Source: an uncultured Prevotella sp.
GTDB taxonomy: Bacteria > Bacteroidota > Bacteroidia > Bacteroidales > Bacteroidaceae
Reading direction: 5' to 3'
DNA: 64,000 nucleotides
Assembly: GCA_905198745.1 (NCBI GenBank)
Contig: CAJKDU010000004.1
Location: 11,865-75,864, forward strand
Below the pieces are notes generated by a model. The model worked only from the letters and a program-made list of their open reading frames with translations, searched no databases and was not told the origin of the DNA. Shown one piece after another: positions 24,652 through 35,100 of this stretch. Numbering within the stretch: the stretch's first letter is position 1; every line of letters begins with the position of its first letter. The translations under genes and the position numbers were made by a program.

Positions 24652-26280
24652 ATGTCTAAACTTAGAAATATTATATGGATGGGAGCGTTCACATTGGCTT
24701 GTGCATCTTGCAGCGATGAATACATGAACACTCCACCAGCCCACTTGGTCTCATCCGAGTCTTTCTATAAGACAGCCTCCCAAGTTGACCAGGCTGTTGT
24801 CGGACTTTACGCCGACATGCAACTGGTAGATTACAATGGCTATCATTTTATGTCTGAGTGCCGTTCAGACAACTATTGGGTAGACCCTCAACCTAACGCT
24901 TTACGCGAGTATTCGGAAATTGGTTCGTTCCGTGCCACATGGACGCTTACTACGTTCAATGACTTGTGGAACCTTCTTTACAAGACCATCTATGATTCTA
25001 ATATTCTGTTGTCTAAGATTGATGGCGCAGAGTTCAAGTCGGAGTCAATGAAAAACCAATTCACAGGCGAAGCTCGTTTTATGCGTGGCTGGGCTTACTT
25101 GGAGTTGGCACGCTTCTTCGGCAATGTGCCCATCATCAACCGTCCGGTTACTCCATCTGAGTCAAAGAGCATTGGCCAGTCCACTCCCCGTGAAGTGTTC
25201 GACCAAATGGTTATTCCAGATTTGACAGAAGCTGCCAAATTGTTGCCTGTCAAAAAGAGTTTGGTGGATGCCAACAGCAAATCGGTTGCTGCTTCTGGTC
25301 GTGCCGACAAGGTGGCTGCTCAGGCCATGCTTGCCCGTGCCTACATGACCTTGGCTGGCTATCCGTTCAACGATGCCTCTGCCAAGGCAAACGCCAAGAC
25401 CGTGCTTCAGGAAGTTCTTGCTAAAGAAAGTTCCTATTTCGCTCCCAATATGACCGAGTGGAAGAAGCAGTGGATGCCCAGCAGTGACTACTACAACAAG
25501 TATACTATCTTTGCAGTGCAGCACCGTCTGAAGGAAAACAATAACTATGTTGTCTTCAATTCAACTCCAGAATTGGCTCCCTCACGCACATCTATCCGTA
25601 TGATGGGCAATTCCATTTGGGTTGAGAAGAGTCTTGCCTATGAGTTTGAGAAGAACAACCATGCAGACCAGCGTGGTTTGGGTACTTGTACATTGGAAGA
25701 CCAAGCTGCCGAGACCAATTATGCCGGCTATGCCAATGAAACTGGTACTTACACTGACGAAAATGGTGTGTCGCACGATGTGTTGTTGAGAACCATCTGC
25801 CAAAAGTGGGTTCCAACCAAGGAAAAGTTGGCTGCTGTAGGCATGTCGTTTGATGAGGGAACACTGACCAACAACTATGATTGGCCAACTAATTTCCCTG
25901 TACTCCGTATGGAAGACATGATGCTCCTTTATGCTGAGATCCTTGCCGACGAAGGTGACATCACCGGAGCCATGAGCTACGTGAACAAGATTCGTGCCCG
26001 TGCCGGCGTTGACCAGCCTACAGCATCGAGCAAGGAAGAAGCCATGAAGTATATCAAGCGTGAGCGTCGTCTCGAACTGTTGGGCGAGGGTGTTCGTTGG
26101 TTCGATGAAATTCGCTATGGCGAGTGGAAGACGGATACCGAGAACATGTTTAACCGCTACAATAATCCTGAAGGCACAAGCTTGGACTTCCTGAAGAATT
26201 ACCTCTATCCGATTCCTCAGAACCAGTACAACGCTGTACAGTCCGGTCTCTACAAGCAGAACGACGGTTATTCTATGTAA
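24652..26280 (+). CDS. SusD/RagB-like glycan-binding lipoprotein (first pair)
   Basis: This 542-residue surface lipoprotein caps the SusC channel encoded 24 bases upstream and binds the incoming glycan. The signal peptide ends in a lipobox with Cys20 (context ACASC). The middle shows the tetratricopeptide-like helices of the family (FTGEARFMRGWAYLELARFFGNVPI, about 125-160) and the C-terminal SusD domain (LRMEDMMLLYAEILADEGD, then VNKIRARAGV and IKRERRLELLGEGVRWFDEIRYG, about 420-495). The ligand cannot be predicted from sequence, but the neighbouring lyases suggest rhamnogalacturonan fragments. Confidence 0.94.
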   Translation: MSKLRNIIWMGAFTLACASCSDEYMNTPPAHLVSSESFYKTASQVDQAVVGLYADMQLVDYNGYHFMSECRSDNYWVDPQPNALREYSEIGSFRATWTLTTFNDLWNLLYKTIYDSNILLSKIDGAEFKSESMKNQFTGEARFMRGWAYLELARFFGNVPIINRPVTPSESKSIGQSTPREVFDQMVIPDLTEAAKLLPVKKSLVDANSKSVAASGRADKVAAQAMLARAYMTLAGYPFNDASAKANAKTVLQEVLAKESSYFAPNMTEWKKQWMPSSDYYNKYTIFAVQHRLKENNNYVVFNSTPELAPSRTSIRMMGNSIWVEKSLAYEFEKNNHADQRGLGTCTLEDQAAETNYAGYANETGTYTDENGVSHDVLLRTICQKWVPTKEKLAAVGMSFDEGTLTNNYDWPTNFPVLRMEDMMLLYAEILADEGDITGAMSYVNKIRARAGVDQPTASSKEEAMKYIKRERRLELLGEGVRWFDEIRYGEWKTDTENMFNRYNNPEGTSLDFLKNYLYPIPQNQYNAVQSGLYKQNDGYSM

Positions 26281-26377
26281 TCCTTTCCGATTGACACAAG
26301 TCAATTCAAAGCATGACCCCTCGTTGCTTTTGTCGCGCCGAATGTTGTTATGGCGTACATATGGTAACGAAATATCT

Positions 26378-26410
26378 AAAGAGGCAGACTCCGTGTGAGC
26401 CTGCCTCTTT
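26378..26410 (+). terminator. Terminator between the two susCD pairs
   Basis: A perfect 10-bp stem AAAGAGGCAG / CTGCCTCTTT (26378-26387 and 26401-26410) lies 100 bases after susD1. The T-run is short. Confidence 0.7.
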
Positions 26411-26463
26411 GCTTGCGTGTATGCAGCAACTAAATTATTTGGTATTTTGTGTCCCATTTATTG

Positions 26464-26493
26464 TTGACTTTTCCAAGCAAAGTTGTATCTTTG
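26464..26493 (+). promoter_or_regulatory. Promoter of the second susC/susD pair
   Basis: TTG (26464-26466) lies 19 bases before TATCTTTG (26486-26493), a near-ideal Bacteroides promoter. Transcription would begin near 26500, about 70 bases before the original start codon at 26569. Confidence 0.7.
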
Positions 26494-26568
26494 CATCTGT
26501 TATTCTTAAATTGTATTCAAGATACAACATTTCAGGTAACACAAACTAAAATTATTAAACATAACTTT

Positions 26569-26616
26569 ATGCAAAACAAAACGTTTTTGTATCGACTTTG
26601 CTGAGCACTTACGGCA
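26569..26616 (+). other. Interrupted signal-peptide start of susC2 (in-frame TGA)
   Basis: An ATG at 26569 opens MQNKTFLYRLC and then meets TGA at 26602-26604. The same frame continues after the stop as ALTALLVFPALAFAQ, which completes a normal signal peptide with a positive N-region, hydrophobic core and AFAQ cleavage site. TGG (Trp) in place of TGA would restore it. This is read directly from the sequence; whether it is a true mutation or a sequencing error cannot be told. Confidence 0.85.
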
Positions 26617-29600
26617 TTGTTGGTATTTCCGGCTTTGGCCTTTGCTCAGAACATCACTATCACGGGAAATGTGAGTGATGAAGCCGATGTAATCATCGGA
26701 GCAACAGTCAAGGCTGTGCCAGGCTCTGCCGGTACAGTGACTGATCTCGACGGTAACTACAAGCTTACCGTTCCTGCATCTACCAAACAGCTTGTATTCT
26801 CCTATGTGGGCTACAAGCAGAAAACCGTTGACATTCAGGGCCGCACGACCATCAACGTGAAGATGGAGTCTGCCAACCAGATGCTCGACGAAGTGGTGTC
26901 TATCGGTTATGCCAAGGTGAAGCGCAAGGACCTCACCGGTTCCGCTTCTTCCGTATCCGCTTCCGAGTTGGCTGCCATGCCTGTTAACACAGCAGCCCAG
27001 GCCCTTTCCGGCAAGGCTGCCGGTGTGAGCGTGGTGACACAAAGTGGTGCGCCTGGTGCCGAAATCAACATTACGGTGCGTGGCGGTACGTCCATTACCC
27101 AGAGTTCCAAGCCACTTTACATCGTTGACGGCTTCGAGATGGACAACGCTCTCCAGCAGATTGACATCAACGATATTGAGTCTATCGACATTATGAAGGA
27201 TGCTTCTGCCACAGCCATCTATGGTGCCCGTGGTGCCAACGGCGTAATCCTCATCACCACCAAATCTGCCAGCGCCGGCAAGACCAACGTCACTTATAAT
27301 GCCTATGTCAGCTTCAACAAGCTGGGCAAGAAACTCGACGTGCTCGGCGTGGAAGACTATACACTCTATCAGTATGAACTCCAGACACTGGCCGGCAACG
27401 CCGGCAACTTTGCTTCCTACTTTGGCGGCAATGTGGACGATGCCGATTTCTATACAGGTGCCTACGACCGAATCCATTCTGAATATGGCAACCGTGCCGG
27501 CATTGACTGGCAGGACGAAGTGTTTGGCGGCACAGGATTCAGCCAGAACCACAACCTCTCTATCAGCGGAGGCAACGACAAGACCAAGTACTTGTTGAGC
27601 TATAACTACACAGGCGAAGACGGTATCATGTCGAAGCACGGCTACGACAAGAACAGTATCCGCCTGAAATTGAACCATGAACTGTGGAAGGGCGTGCGCT
27701 TCGACTTCAGTACCAGTTTCCAGAACACCATGGTAGAGGGTGGCGGCTCACTGGGCGGTGCCTTGAAGAACACCATTCTCCAGCCTGTAACCGGTGGTGC
27801 CCGCTACACCAACGAGGAACTTCTCAAGACTGATATAAGCAACGAAATGTCGCTCATCAACAGCAGCTACGACATCATCAACCCTATCCTTACCAACGAT
27901 GCCGTAGACAACAAGAAGTACACACGCCTGTTCACAGCCAACGGCGGCATTGAATTCGACTTCCTGAAAGATTTCACTTGGCGAACAGCTTTCAGCTATC
28001 AGTGGAGCCAGGTGCGCCAGGACTATTGGGACGATGGTCGCACTTCAACCGCCAAGAACTTTGGAGGCCCTTACGGATACCGCAACAACAACGAGAAATA
28101 CTCTTGGCAGTTGACCAACACCCTGTCATGGGGCCACAAGTTCGGACTGCACAAGGTTGACGCACTCTTGGGCCAGGAGACCTACTACACCAACAGCATG
28201 AACCTCAACAACGAGTATCACAACTTCCCCAACGCCAACTTCGGCTTGAACAACGTGTCTATGGGTTCTGCCTACAAGTATGGCTCAGGTGTGAGCGAGC
28301 GCGGACTTGTTTCCATGTTCGGCCGCGTGTCATACAACTATAATGAGCGCTATCTCCTCACTGCCACCCTTCGTGCCGACGGTTCGTCCAAGTTTGCCAA
28401 GGGTCATCAGTGGGGCTACTTCCCGTCAGCCTCAGTGGCATGGCGTGTTATCGAGGAGGATTTCATGAAGAACCAGAAACTGTTCTCTAACTTGAAGCTC
28501 CGTTTCGGTTTCGGTACCACTGGTAACGACAACATTGACAACAACATGTACACCACCGACTATTCCGCCGGCCACTATGTGAGCGGCAAGACGGATGTGC
28601 CTACTCTGGTGCCGGGCAGCACGCTTGGCAACCCTGTCATCAAGTGGGAGAAGACTACGACCCTCAATCTCGGTCTTGACTTCGGCATGTTCAATGGCCG
28701 CTTGAACGGTACGGTCGACATTTACCGCAACACCTCTTCCAACCTGCTCATCAAGAACCGCATCCCTTCTTCTACCGGTTATTCATACCAGTATCAGAAC
28801 CTTGCCTCCGTGCGCAACCAGGGTGTTGAGTTGGTACTCAACTCTGTCAACGTACGTTCTAAGGCATTCACCTGGACCACAGACTTCAACATCTCGTTCA
28901 ACAAGTCAAAGGTGGTGTCACTCTATGGCGATGGTTCCGGCAGCAACTCCTTCATCCAGAACTACGACTCCCGTGTTGACTTCCTCGTGGAAGTAGGCAA
29001 GCCGTTGGGTCAGTTCTATGGCTACAAGTATGCCGGTGTCTATACCACCGACGACTTCACCCAGAATGCCGATGGCACCTATACTCTGAATGCTGGCGTG
29101 CCCTATCTCAAGGGAAAGACCAAGTCAAGCATCAAGCCTGGTGACGTGAAATACGTGACCACAGCAGGTGAAACCGATAAGGACGGCAACCCCATCTGGT
29201 CTACCAACGACCGCGCGGTGATTGGCAATGCAGCACCCGACTTTACGGGCGGCTTGAACAACACGTTCAAGTACAAGAACTTCGACCTCTCCGTGTTCTG
29301 CACATTCAGCGTGGGCAACGACATCTTCAACATGAGTTCGCAGCGCTTTATCGGTCCTTACCTGCCCAACCAGAACACCCTGAACGTGATGAAAGACCGC
29401 TACCACCTCATTGACCCTGCCACTGGTAAGGAGAGCACCAACCTGGCACGACTGGCCGAGCTGAACCCCCAGCAGTATAATGCCGGCACCATGTGGAGCT
29501 TGCACTCAGAGAACAAGATTGCTATCACCGATGCCCTTGACTACTACATTGAGGATGGCTCTTATCTGCGTATCAGCACCATCACCCTGGGCTATACCTT

Positions 29601-29799
29601 CCCCAAGCTTCTCATCAGCAAGATTGGCTTGCAGAGTGCCCGTGTCTACTGCACACTTAACAATATAGCCACCATCACAGGCTATTCTGGCTATGACCCA
29701 GAAGTGTCTGCCTCAAGCAGTTCGCTGACTCCAGGCATCGACAACTCCTCATATCCAAAGGCCAAGAGCTTTGTTTTGGGTCTTAACTTAACATTCTAA
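26617..29799 (+). CDS. SusC-like TonB-dependent importer (second pair), start disrupted
   Basis: The open frame from TTG 26617 encodes 1060 residues of a SusC-type importer: carboxypeptidase-regulatory-like domain (NITITGNVSDEADVIIGATVK), TonB-box region (LDEVVSIGYAKVKRKDLTGS), plug (INDIESIDIMKDASATAIYGARG) and barrel ending in Phe (LGLNLTF). As called, its leader MLVFPALAFAQ lacks the positive N-region of a signal peptide. Upstream in the same frame, ATG 26569 would give a complete signal peptide, but TGA at 26602 interrupts it. The gene may therefore be inactive, translated weakly from a TTG, or wrongly sequenced. The rest of the frame is intact over 3 kb, which argues that any loss is recent. 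SusD2 follows 14 bases later. Confidence 0.88.
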   Translation: MLVFPALAFAQNITITGNVSDEADVIIGATVKAVPGSAGTVTDLDGNYKLTVPASTKQLVFSYVGYKQKTVDIQGRTTINVKMESANQMLDEVVSIGYAKVKRKDLTGSASSVSASELAAMPVNTAAQALSGKAAGVSVVTQSGAPGAEINITVRGGTSITQSSKPLYIVDGFEMDNALQQIDINDIESIDIMKDASATAIYGARGANGVILITTKSASAGKTNVTYNAYVSFNKLGKKLDVLGVEDYTLYQYELQTLAGNAGNFASYFGGNVDDADFYTGAYDRIHSEYGNRAGIDWQDEVFGGTGFSQNHNLSISGGNDKTKYLLSYNYTGEDGIMSKHGYDKNSIRLKLNHELWKGVRFDFSTSFQNTMVEGGGSLGGALKNTILQPVTGGARYTNEELLKTDISNEMSLINSSYDIINPILTNDAVDNKKYTRLFTANGGIEFDFLKDFTWRTAFSYQWSQVRQDYWDDGRTSTAKNFGGPYGYRNNNEKYSWQLTNTLSWGHKFGLHKVDALLGQETYYTNSMNLNNEYHNFPNANFGLNNVSMGSAYKYGSGVSERGLVSMFGRVSYNYNERYLLTATLRADGSSKFAKGHQWGYFPSASVAWRVIEEDFMKNQKLFSNLKLRFGFGTTGNDNIDNNMYTTDYSAGHYVSGKTDVPTLVPGSTLGNPVIKWEKTTTLNLGLDFGMFNGRLNGTVDIYRNTSSNLLIKNRIPSSTGYSYQYQNLASVRNQGVELVLNSVNVRSKAFTWTTDFNISFNKSKVVSLYGDGSGSNSFIQNYDSRVDFLVEVGKPLGQFYGYKYAGVYTTDDFTQNADGTYTLNAGVPYLKGKTKSSIKPGDVKYVTTAGETDKDGNPIWSTNDRAVIGNAAPDFTGGLNNTFKYKNFDLSVFCTFSVGNDIFNMSSQRFIGPYLPNQNTLNVMKDRYHLIDPATGKESTNLARLAELNPQQYNAGTMWSLHSENKIAITDALDYYIEDGSYLRISTITLGYTFPKLLISKIGLQSARVYCTLNNIATITGYSGYDPEVSASSSSLTPGIDNSSYPKAKSFVLGLNLTF

Positions 29800-29813
29800 A
29801 ACGGACAGAAATC

Positions 29814-31658
29814 ATGAAAAGAAAAAACATATATATAGCTGGCTGCATGATGTTCATGGCACTTGCCGGAACTTCGTGTCAGGATTGGCTCGACATGCCG
29901 GCACAGTCAAAATACGACAGCGAGTCTACGTTTGGCGACGTGGAGAAGACCGAGTTGGCTGTTATCGGCTGCTATCCCAATTCGTTCAACCGTGAGATGT
30001 ACTACCAGTTGGGCATGGGTACCGACGAATGTATCTCTACCGAGGGCGAAACCAACTCCAAGAATCAGATTGGCAACTATGTCTACACCACCTCCAATGC
30101 CCCCACGGGAGTGTACAACGCCATGTATTCGAGCATCGAGTACGCCAACAACTGCATCAAGAACCTCGAGACGATGAAGGGAAGTTCCGATTCGGAACAG
30201 AAGAAAATCAACCAGTTGCTCGGCGAGAGCCTTGCCGTGCGTGCCATGGACTACTGGAACTTGATCCGCTTCTTCGGTGACGTGCCTTTCGCCACGGTTC
30301 CTGTGGTAGACCAGGGCACCTTCGTTTCTTCCCGTGTGAGCCGTGATGTCATCTACGACCAGATTATTGCCGACCTGCAGCGTGCCACCGACCTGTTGGC
30401 ATGGAAGAGCGAAGGCCAGGTGAGCACTACCGAGCGTTTCACCAAGAATGCCGCCTACGGCATCCTGGCCCGTGTGGCACTTTATGCCGCCGGCTACTCG
30501 CTCCGTTGGGACCTCAACACCTATGATGCCTCCACCGTGCAGCTGGCACAGCGCTCTGATGCCAACCGCGTGAAGGAACTCTACAAGATAGCTGCCGACG
30601 CCTGCCAGGCTGTCATTGCCAAGAATGAGAATGCGCTGAACGGAAGCTATGCACAAGTATTCCACGACCTGCTCACCAAGACCGACGACTCCGAGCTGAT
30701 GCTCCAGTATGGTCAGTACGGCACCAATGTCAACGGCGCCTCTGTGGGCTACACCATCGGCTCCTTCTGCCACAAGAACAGCATCTATGGCAAGACCGGA
30801 CCAGCCATGGTGGCCAACCCCACCTACTATTTCGACTTTGCCGACGGCGACACCCGTCGCGACGTGGCCATCTGCAACTATGGCGTAACCACCTTCAACA
30901 AGGAGAAGAACGTGCGCAAGGCCAACACTTTCAGCAACATGACTGCAGGAAAGTACCGTGCCGACTGGGGCGAGAACTCAGGGCTGAAGGTGAACCAACG
31001 CAACATGAACTTCCCCTTGCTCCGCTATTCCGACGTGCTGCTCATGTATGCTGAAGCACTCAACGAGTATAACGGCGCCCCGACAGACGCAGCCAAGGGT
31101 GCACTGAAAGAGGTGCGCCTTCGTGCCTTCGGTGGCGACGAGAGCAAGATTGGCACCATTCCTTCCACCTATCAGGAGTTCCGCGATGCCATCATCAAGG
31201 AGCGCAAGCTTGAACTCGGCTTCGAGGGCCTGCGTCGTACCGACTTGGTGCGTTGGGGCATTCTCTACGAGACACTCACAGAGAACAAGGAGAACTTGCT
31301 CAAACTGGCACATCATGAGGCTCCTTATGCCAACGTGCCCAAGTACTGGGCCTACAAGACCTCCATTGCTACTGAGTGGCCCACACAGTTCCTCGCCATC
31401 GAGCATCAGGACTATCTTGACCTGACAGACGAGCAGAAAGCCAGTCTTACCGCTGAGGGCTACACCATTAGTGCCATGTTCGACGGAGCTTCCGACTTGA
31501 ACAACAACGGCAAGAAAATAGCAGACACAGAGGCTTGGATGACCACCAGCTTGTTCCGCGGTCTGGCGAAGAACCAGGTAGAACTGCTGCCGCTCAACCA
31601 GAGTAGTATCATTGATGTCAACTCAGGCTTGCAGGGCCAGCAGCATCCTAAGTACTAA
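29814..31658 (+). CDS. SusD/RagB-like glycan-binding lipoprotein (second pair)
   Basis: This 614-residue lipoprotein is the partner of the upstream SusC. The lipobox ends at Cys22 (LAGTSC), and the mature protein begins QDWLDMPAQSKYDSESTFGD, a usual SusD opening. Family segments include INQLLGESLAVRAMDYWNLIRFFGDVPFATVP (about 135-165) and LLRYSDVLLMYAEALNEYNG with IIKERKLELGFEGLRRTDLVRWG near 400-485. It is about 70 residues longer than SusD1 and shares little with it beyond family motifs, which suggests a different ligand. Its frame is intact even though the start of its SusC is damaged. Confidence 0.94.
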   Translation: MKRKNIYIAGCMMFMALAGTSCQDWLDMPAQSKYDSESTFGDVEKTELAVIGCYPNSFNREMYYQLGMGTDECISTEGETNSKNQIGNYVYTTSNAPTGVYNAMYSSIEYANNCIKNLETMKGSSDSEQKKINQLLGESLAVRAMDYWNLIRFFGDVPFATVPVVDQGTFVSSRVSRDVIYDQIIADLQRATDLLAWKSEGQVSTTERFTKNAAYGILARVALYAAGYSLRWDLNTYDASTVQLAQRSDANRVKELYKIAADACQAVIAKNENALNGSYAQVFHDLLTKTDDSELMLQYGQYGTNVNGASVGYTIGSFCHKNSIYGKTGPAMVANPTYYFDFADGDTRRDVAICNYGVTTFNKEKNVRKANTFSNMTAGKYRADWGENSGLKVNQRNMNFPLLRYSDVLLMYAEALNEYNGAPTDAAKGALKEVRLRAFGGDESKIGTIPSTYQEFRDAIIKERKLELGFEGLRRTDLVRWGILYETLTENKENLLKLAHHEAPYANVPKYWAYKTSIATEWPTQFLAIEHQDYLDLTDEQKASLTAEGYTISAMFDGASDLNNNGKKIADTEAWMTTSLFRGLAKNQVELLPLNQSSIIDVNSGLQGQQHPKY

Positions 31659-31711
31659 TCCGTCTTGCGATAAACAGGCAACACTGACACTTATTATATA
31701 AACTCTCTTTC

Positions 31712-31757
31712 AAGGGATATGTCTACACCATGAGGGCATATCCCTTTTCTTTTTCTC
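31712..31757 (+). terminator. Terminator after the second susCD pair
   Basis: Stem AAGGGATAT / ATATCCCTT (31712-31720 and 31738-31746) is followed by TTCTTTTTCTC. Confidence 0.8.
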
Positions 31758-31858
31758 ATTATTCCCTGGTAGTAAGTTTTCGACATTCCGATTGGCATCC
31801 TTGTGTCGGTCGAAGGCGAGGCTTGCATCTGGACCTGGCCTTTCTTCGCATCGTTAAC

Positions 31859-31924
31859 GGTAAAGTAGCGCACTGCTAACGGGTGAGTAGCGCATCGCTA
31901 CCGGGTGAGTAAAGCATAGTTACT
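31859..31924 (+). repeat. Array of three 22-bp near-palindromic units
   Basis: Three units begin at 31859, 31881 and 31903. The middle one holds a perfect hairpin GTAGCG-CAT-CGCTAC. Unit length and the GTnAGT-type beginning match the arrays at 18384-18470 and 45914-45979, though the bases differ more. No TGCCCA block or GATAGA core adjoins it. The rest of the gap 31659-32106 holds the terminator and the regulator promoter. Confidence 0.75.
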
Positions 31925-32070
31925 GGCAGGTTCATGGCCTTGCTTAAACTGTGGATAACATTTGGGGAAAGGCATTAAAAAGTGCGAACATTGCCTTCCG
32001 ATGTGCCACACCTGTTTGGTACGGAGTTGAAAAAACGCCCGAATAAGTTTCGTATTCCGCCCATTCTCAT

Positions 32071-32078
32071 TATCTTTG
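32071..32078 (+). promoter_or_regulatory. -7 promoter element of the hybrid regulator
   Basis: TATCTTTG matches TAnnTTTG and ends 28 bases before the TTG start of the regulator, so the leader is about 20 bases. A clear -33 element is lacking. Confidence 0.55.
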
Positions 32079-32106
32079 CAAAGATTAAACCAAAGATAAT
32101 ACAGGC

Positions 32107-35100
32107 TTGAAGAGAAATATATTCAGAATAGCATGCTTTTTCGTGGTGCTTTTTGTCCTGGCGGCATGCCACCGCAAGAACCAAGAACCCATTCGGAAAG
32201 AGGCCCCACAGGCTAACAGCACTGCCGAGACCGACTTGGTGACGCTGCCCATAGAGGTGCGTGCCAAGAAGATAACCCTGCAGGATGGACTTCCCTCCAA
32301 CACGGTCAACTCCATGCTCCAGGACCAAAAGGGGTTCCTTTGGTTCGGCACTCACAACGGACTCGTGCGCTACGACGGCAACAAGATGACCGTCTACTGC
32401 CACGACGGTCTGCCCACCTCCATTGTGGACAGTCGGGTGAAGAACATCGTGGAAGACAGACAGTACAAGAAACTGTGGGTCTACACCTCTGCCGAGCTTT
32501 TCTCCTGTATCGACATGCACACAGGCAATGCCGACAACTATCTCGGCAATGCTGAAAGAGCAGGTCACTACACCAGTTCCAAACTCACCGCACCCGGCAC
32601 CATCTGGCTGTGGGGCAAGAGCGATGGTGCCCTCCGGGTGGACTATCGCGACGGACACTTCCGCGTGGAGCAGTTCGACAAGCACAATCTCGGCTCCTCT
32701 GCCATCATCCATTTCGACAGCATCTCGTCGCACGAGGTGCTCCTCTGCACCAAGGACAAGGCCTTCGTTCATGATGCCCACGGCCTGTCGTGCGTGTCGG
32801 ACGGTATCGGCTACCAGCGCACACTCCCCTGGAAGGGCAGGGTGCTGATGGTCACCGACAAGGGCGCTGTCTACGACCTCTATCGCCGCAAGCTCACCTT
32901 CATCACCCGCATCAGCCTTGACAAGGGCGAGCGCATATCGGGCGACATGATGCAAGGCAACCGTTGGATGATATTCACCGACCATGCCACATGGGCAGTA
33001 GACCCTAGCCGGCGTACAGCCAGCCGTTGCAGCGGTGAATGGAACATTCCCGGCGGCAAGGTCTACACCGACAACAAGAACCGCCGGTGGATATACAACA
33101 AGACCGGCACCCTGCGCATGGTGAAGGGCAACCGCCTTGTGGCGCTCAACCTGCTGCCCAACGGCGAAACCAACTACATAGACTACGAACGCTTCCGGGT
33201 GGTGGAAGACAACCACGGACTCATCTGGATATCCACCTACGGCAACGGCCTCTTCGTGTTCAGCCACGACCTCAGCCAGAGCCAGCACTTCACTGCCGAC
33301 GAGAAAGGCGAGTCGCCCATAGCCACCAACTATCTGCTTCGCATCATTGCCGACCGCCACGACGGCGTGTGGGTTAGCTCGGAGTATGGTGGCATCTCCC
33401 ACATTCAGGTGATGGACAAGGGCGTTGACCGCATTTTCCCCAACGGCAACGGCCATCTCGACTTCTCCAATGTGGTGCGCATGGTGCGCAAGACACCCGA
33501 CGGCTTGATGGTGTCTACCCGCGACGGCTCGCTCTATCATTATTCGTCCGACATGAGTCAGATGCTTGGCAAGAGCCATTTCGATGCCAATATCTACGCC
33601 TTCACCCAAGCCCAAGACGGCACCAAGTGGATAGGAACCCGCGGCAAGGGCGTTTATGGCGTGGAGGGACTCGACTTCGGAAACCGCAACGTGTTCTGCA
33701 TGGCAGCCGACAATCGGCAACGCATGTGGATAGGCACCTTCGGCAAAGGACTGAGTGTGGCGACAAGGCACGGCAAGGGCTACCAGGTGGAGACCTTCTT
33801 TGCCGACAGCGTGGGACTGGGCGAGGTGCGCTGCATCGTCAACGACCGGAAAGGCCGCATGTGGGTGGGCACTTCGGGCGGACTCGTGGTGTTCTATCCG
33901 GACCGCTTTGTGAAAGACCACAATGCCTACCGCGTGTACCACCGTGCCTACGAGATACACGACATGATGCTCGACAGTCGGGGCACCCTTTGGCTTGCCG
34001 TGCCTGCCGTGGGACTGGTGCGCGTGGAAGTGGCCGACACACCCTCGTTCAAGACCTACGACAGTAATGACGGCCTGGTGAACAACATGGTGCAGGCGGT
34101 CGTGGAGGGCAAGGACGGCTACTTCTGGGTGGCCACCCAGAAGGGCGTGTCGTGCATGGACCCCAAGAACGGAACGTTCGACAACTACATGTTCGACGTC
34201 AACCCGATGGGCAACGTCTATAACGAAAACTCTGCCGTGTGTCTCGACGACGGGCGCATACTCCTGGGCGGCAACTTCGGTCTTACCCTCATCACTCCCT
34301 CGCGGCTCAAGCACATCGACGGGCAGACAGACGTCGTGTTTACCTCTTACCCCTATTCCGACGAAATCAAGCTCGACTACGACAACAATTCCCCCACCAT
34401 AGACTTCTCCACCCTCGACTATTCCGACGTGAACAACGTGAAGTACAGTTATTGGCTTGAAGGCTACGAGAAGGGATGGAGCACGCCGTCGTCCGTGTCG
34501 TGGGCCACCTACAAGAACCTGCGTCCCGGCACTTACCGTCTGCATGCCAAGGCGTGCTATTCCGACGGCGACTGGGGCAAGGAGAGCGTGCTCACCATCA
34601 AGGTGAAAGCCCCGATCTACCTCACGGCGTGGGCCATACTGCTCTATGTGGTGCTGGCTGGCTTGGTGACGGGCATCGTCATCCGCAGTGTCCGCGAGAA
34701 GAACGAACTCAAGAGCCGCATCCGTCTGGAACAGGAACTGACCAAGTATAAGCTCACCTTCTTCACCAATATCGCCCACGAATTCCGCACACCGCTCACG
34801 CTGATACAGGGAGCGTTGGAGAAGGAAACCAGGATTATGAAGGCCAACAAGTGGCAGCCCGAACTGGAGAAGACCATCCGCACCATGAACAAGAGTGCGC
34901 AGCGCATGCTGAGGCTCATCAACCAGCTGCTCGAGTTCCGCAAGATGCAGGCAGGCAAGCTGAAGCTTTCGCTCCAGGAAACCGATGCGGTGATGTTCGT
35001 GCGCAACATCTGCCAGATGTTCGACGATGCCACCGAGAGCAAGCACATTGACTACCGCTTTGAGTCGGCCGAGTCGGCACACGTGATGTATCTTGACCGG

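Noticed and set aside
26313..26549. A 78-codon frame between the two susCD pairs
   Set aside because: It covers the susD1 terminator and the susC2 promoter, and its residues look random.
26602..26604. TGA read as tryptophan through an alternative genetic code
   Set aside because: Several intact genes here, such as GH95 (10571-10573) and the short pectate lyase, end in TGA at the proper place.
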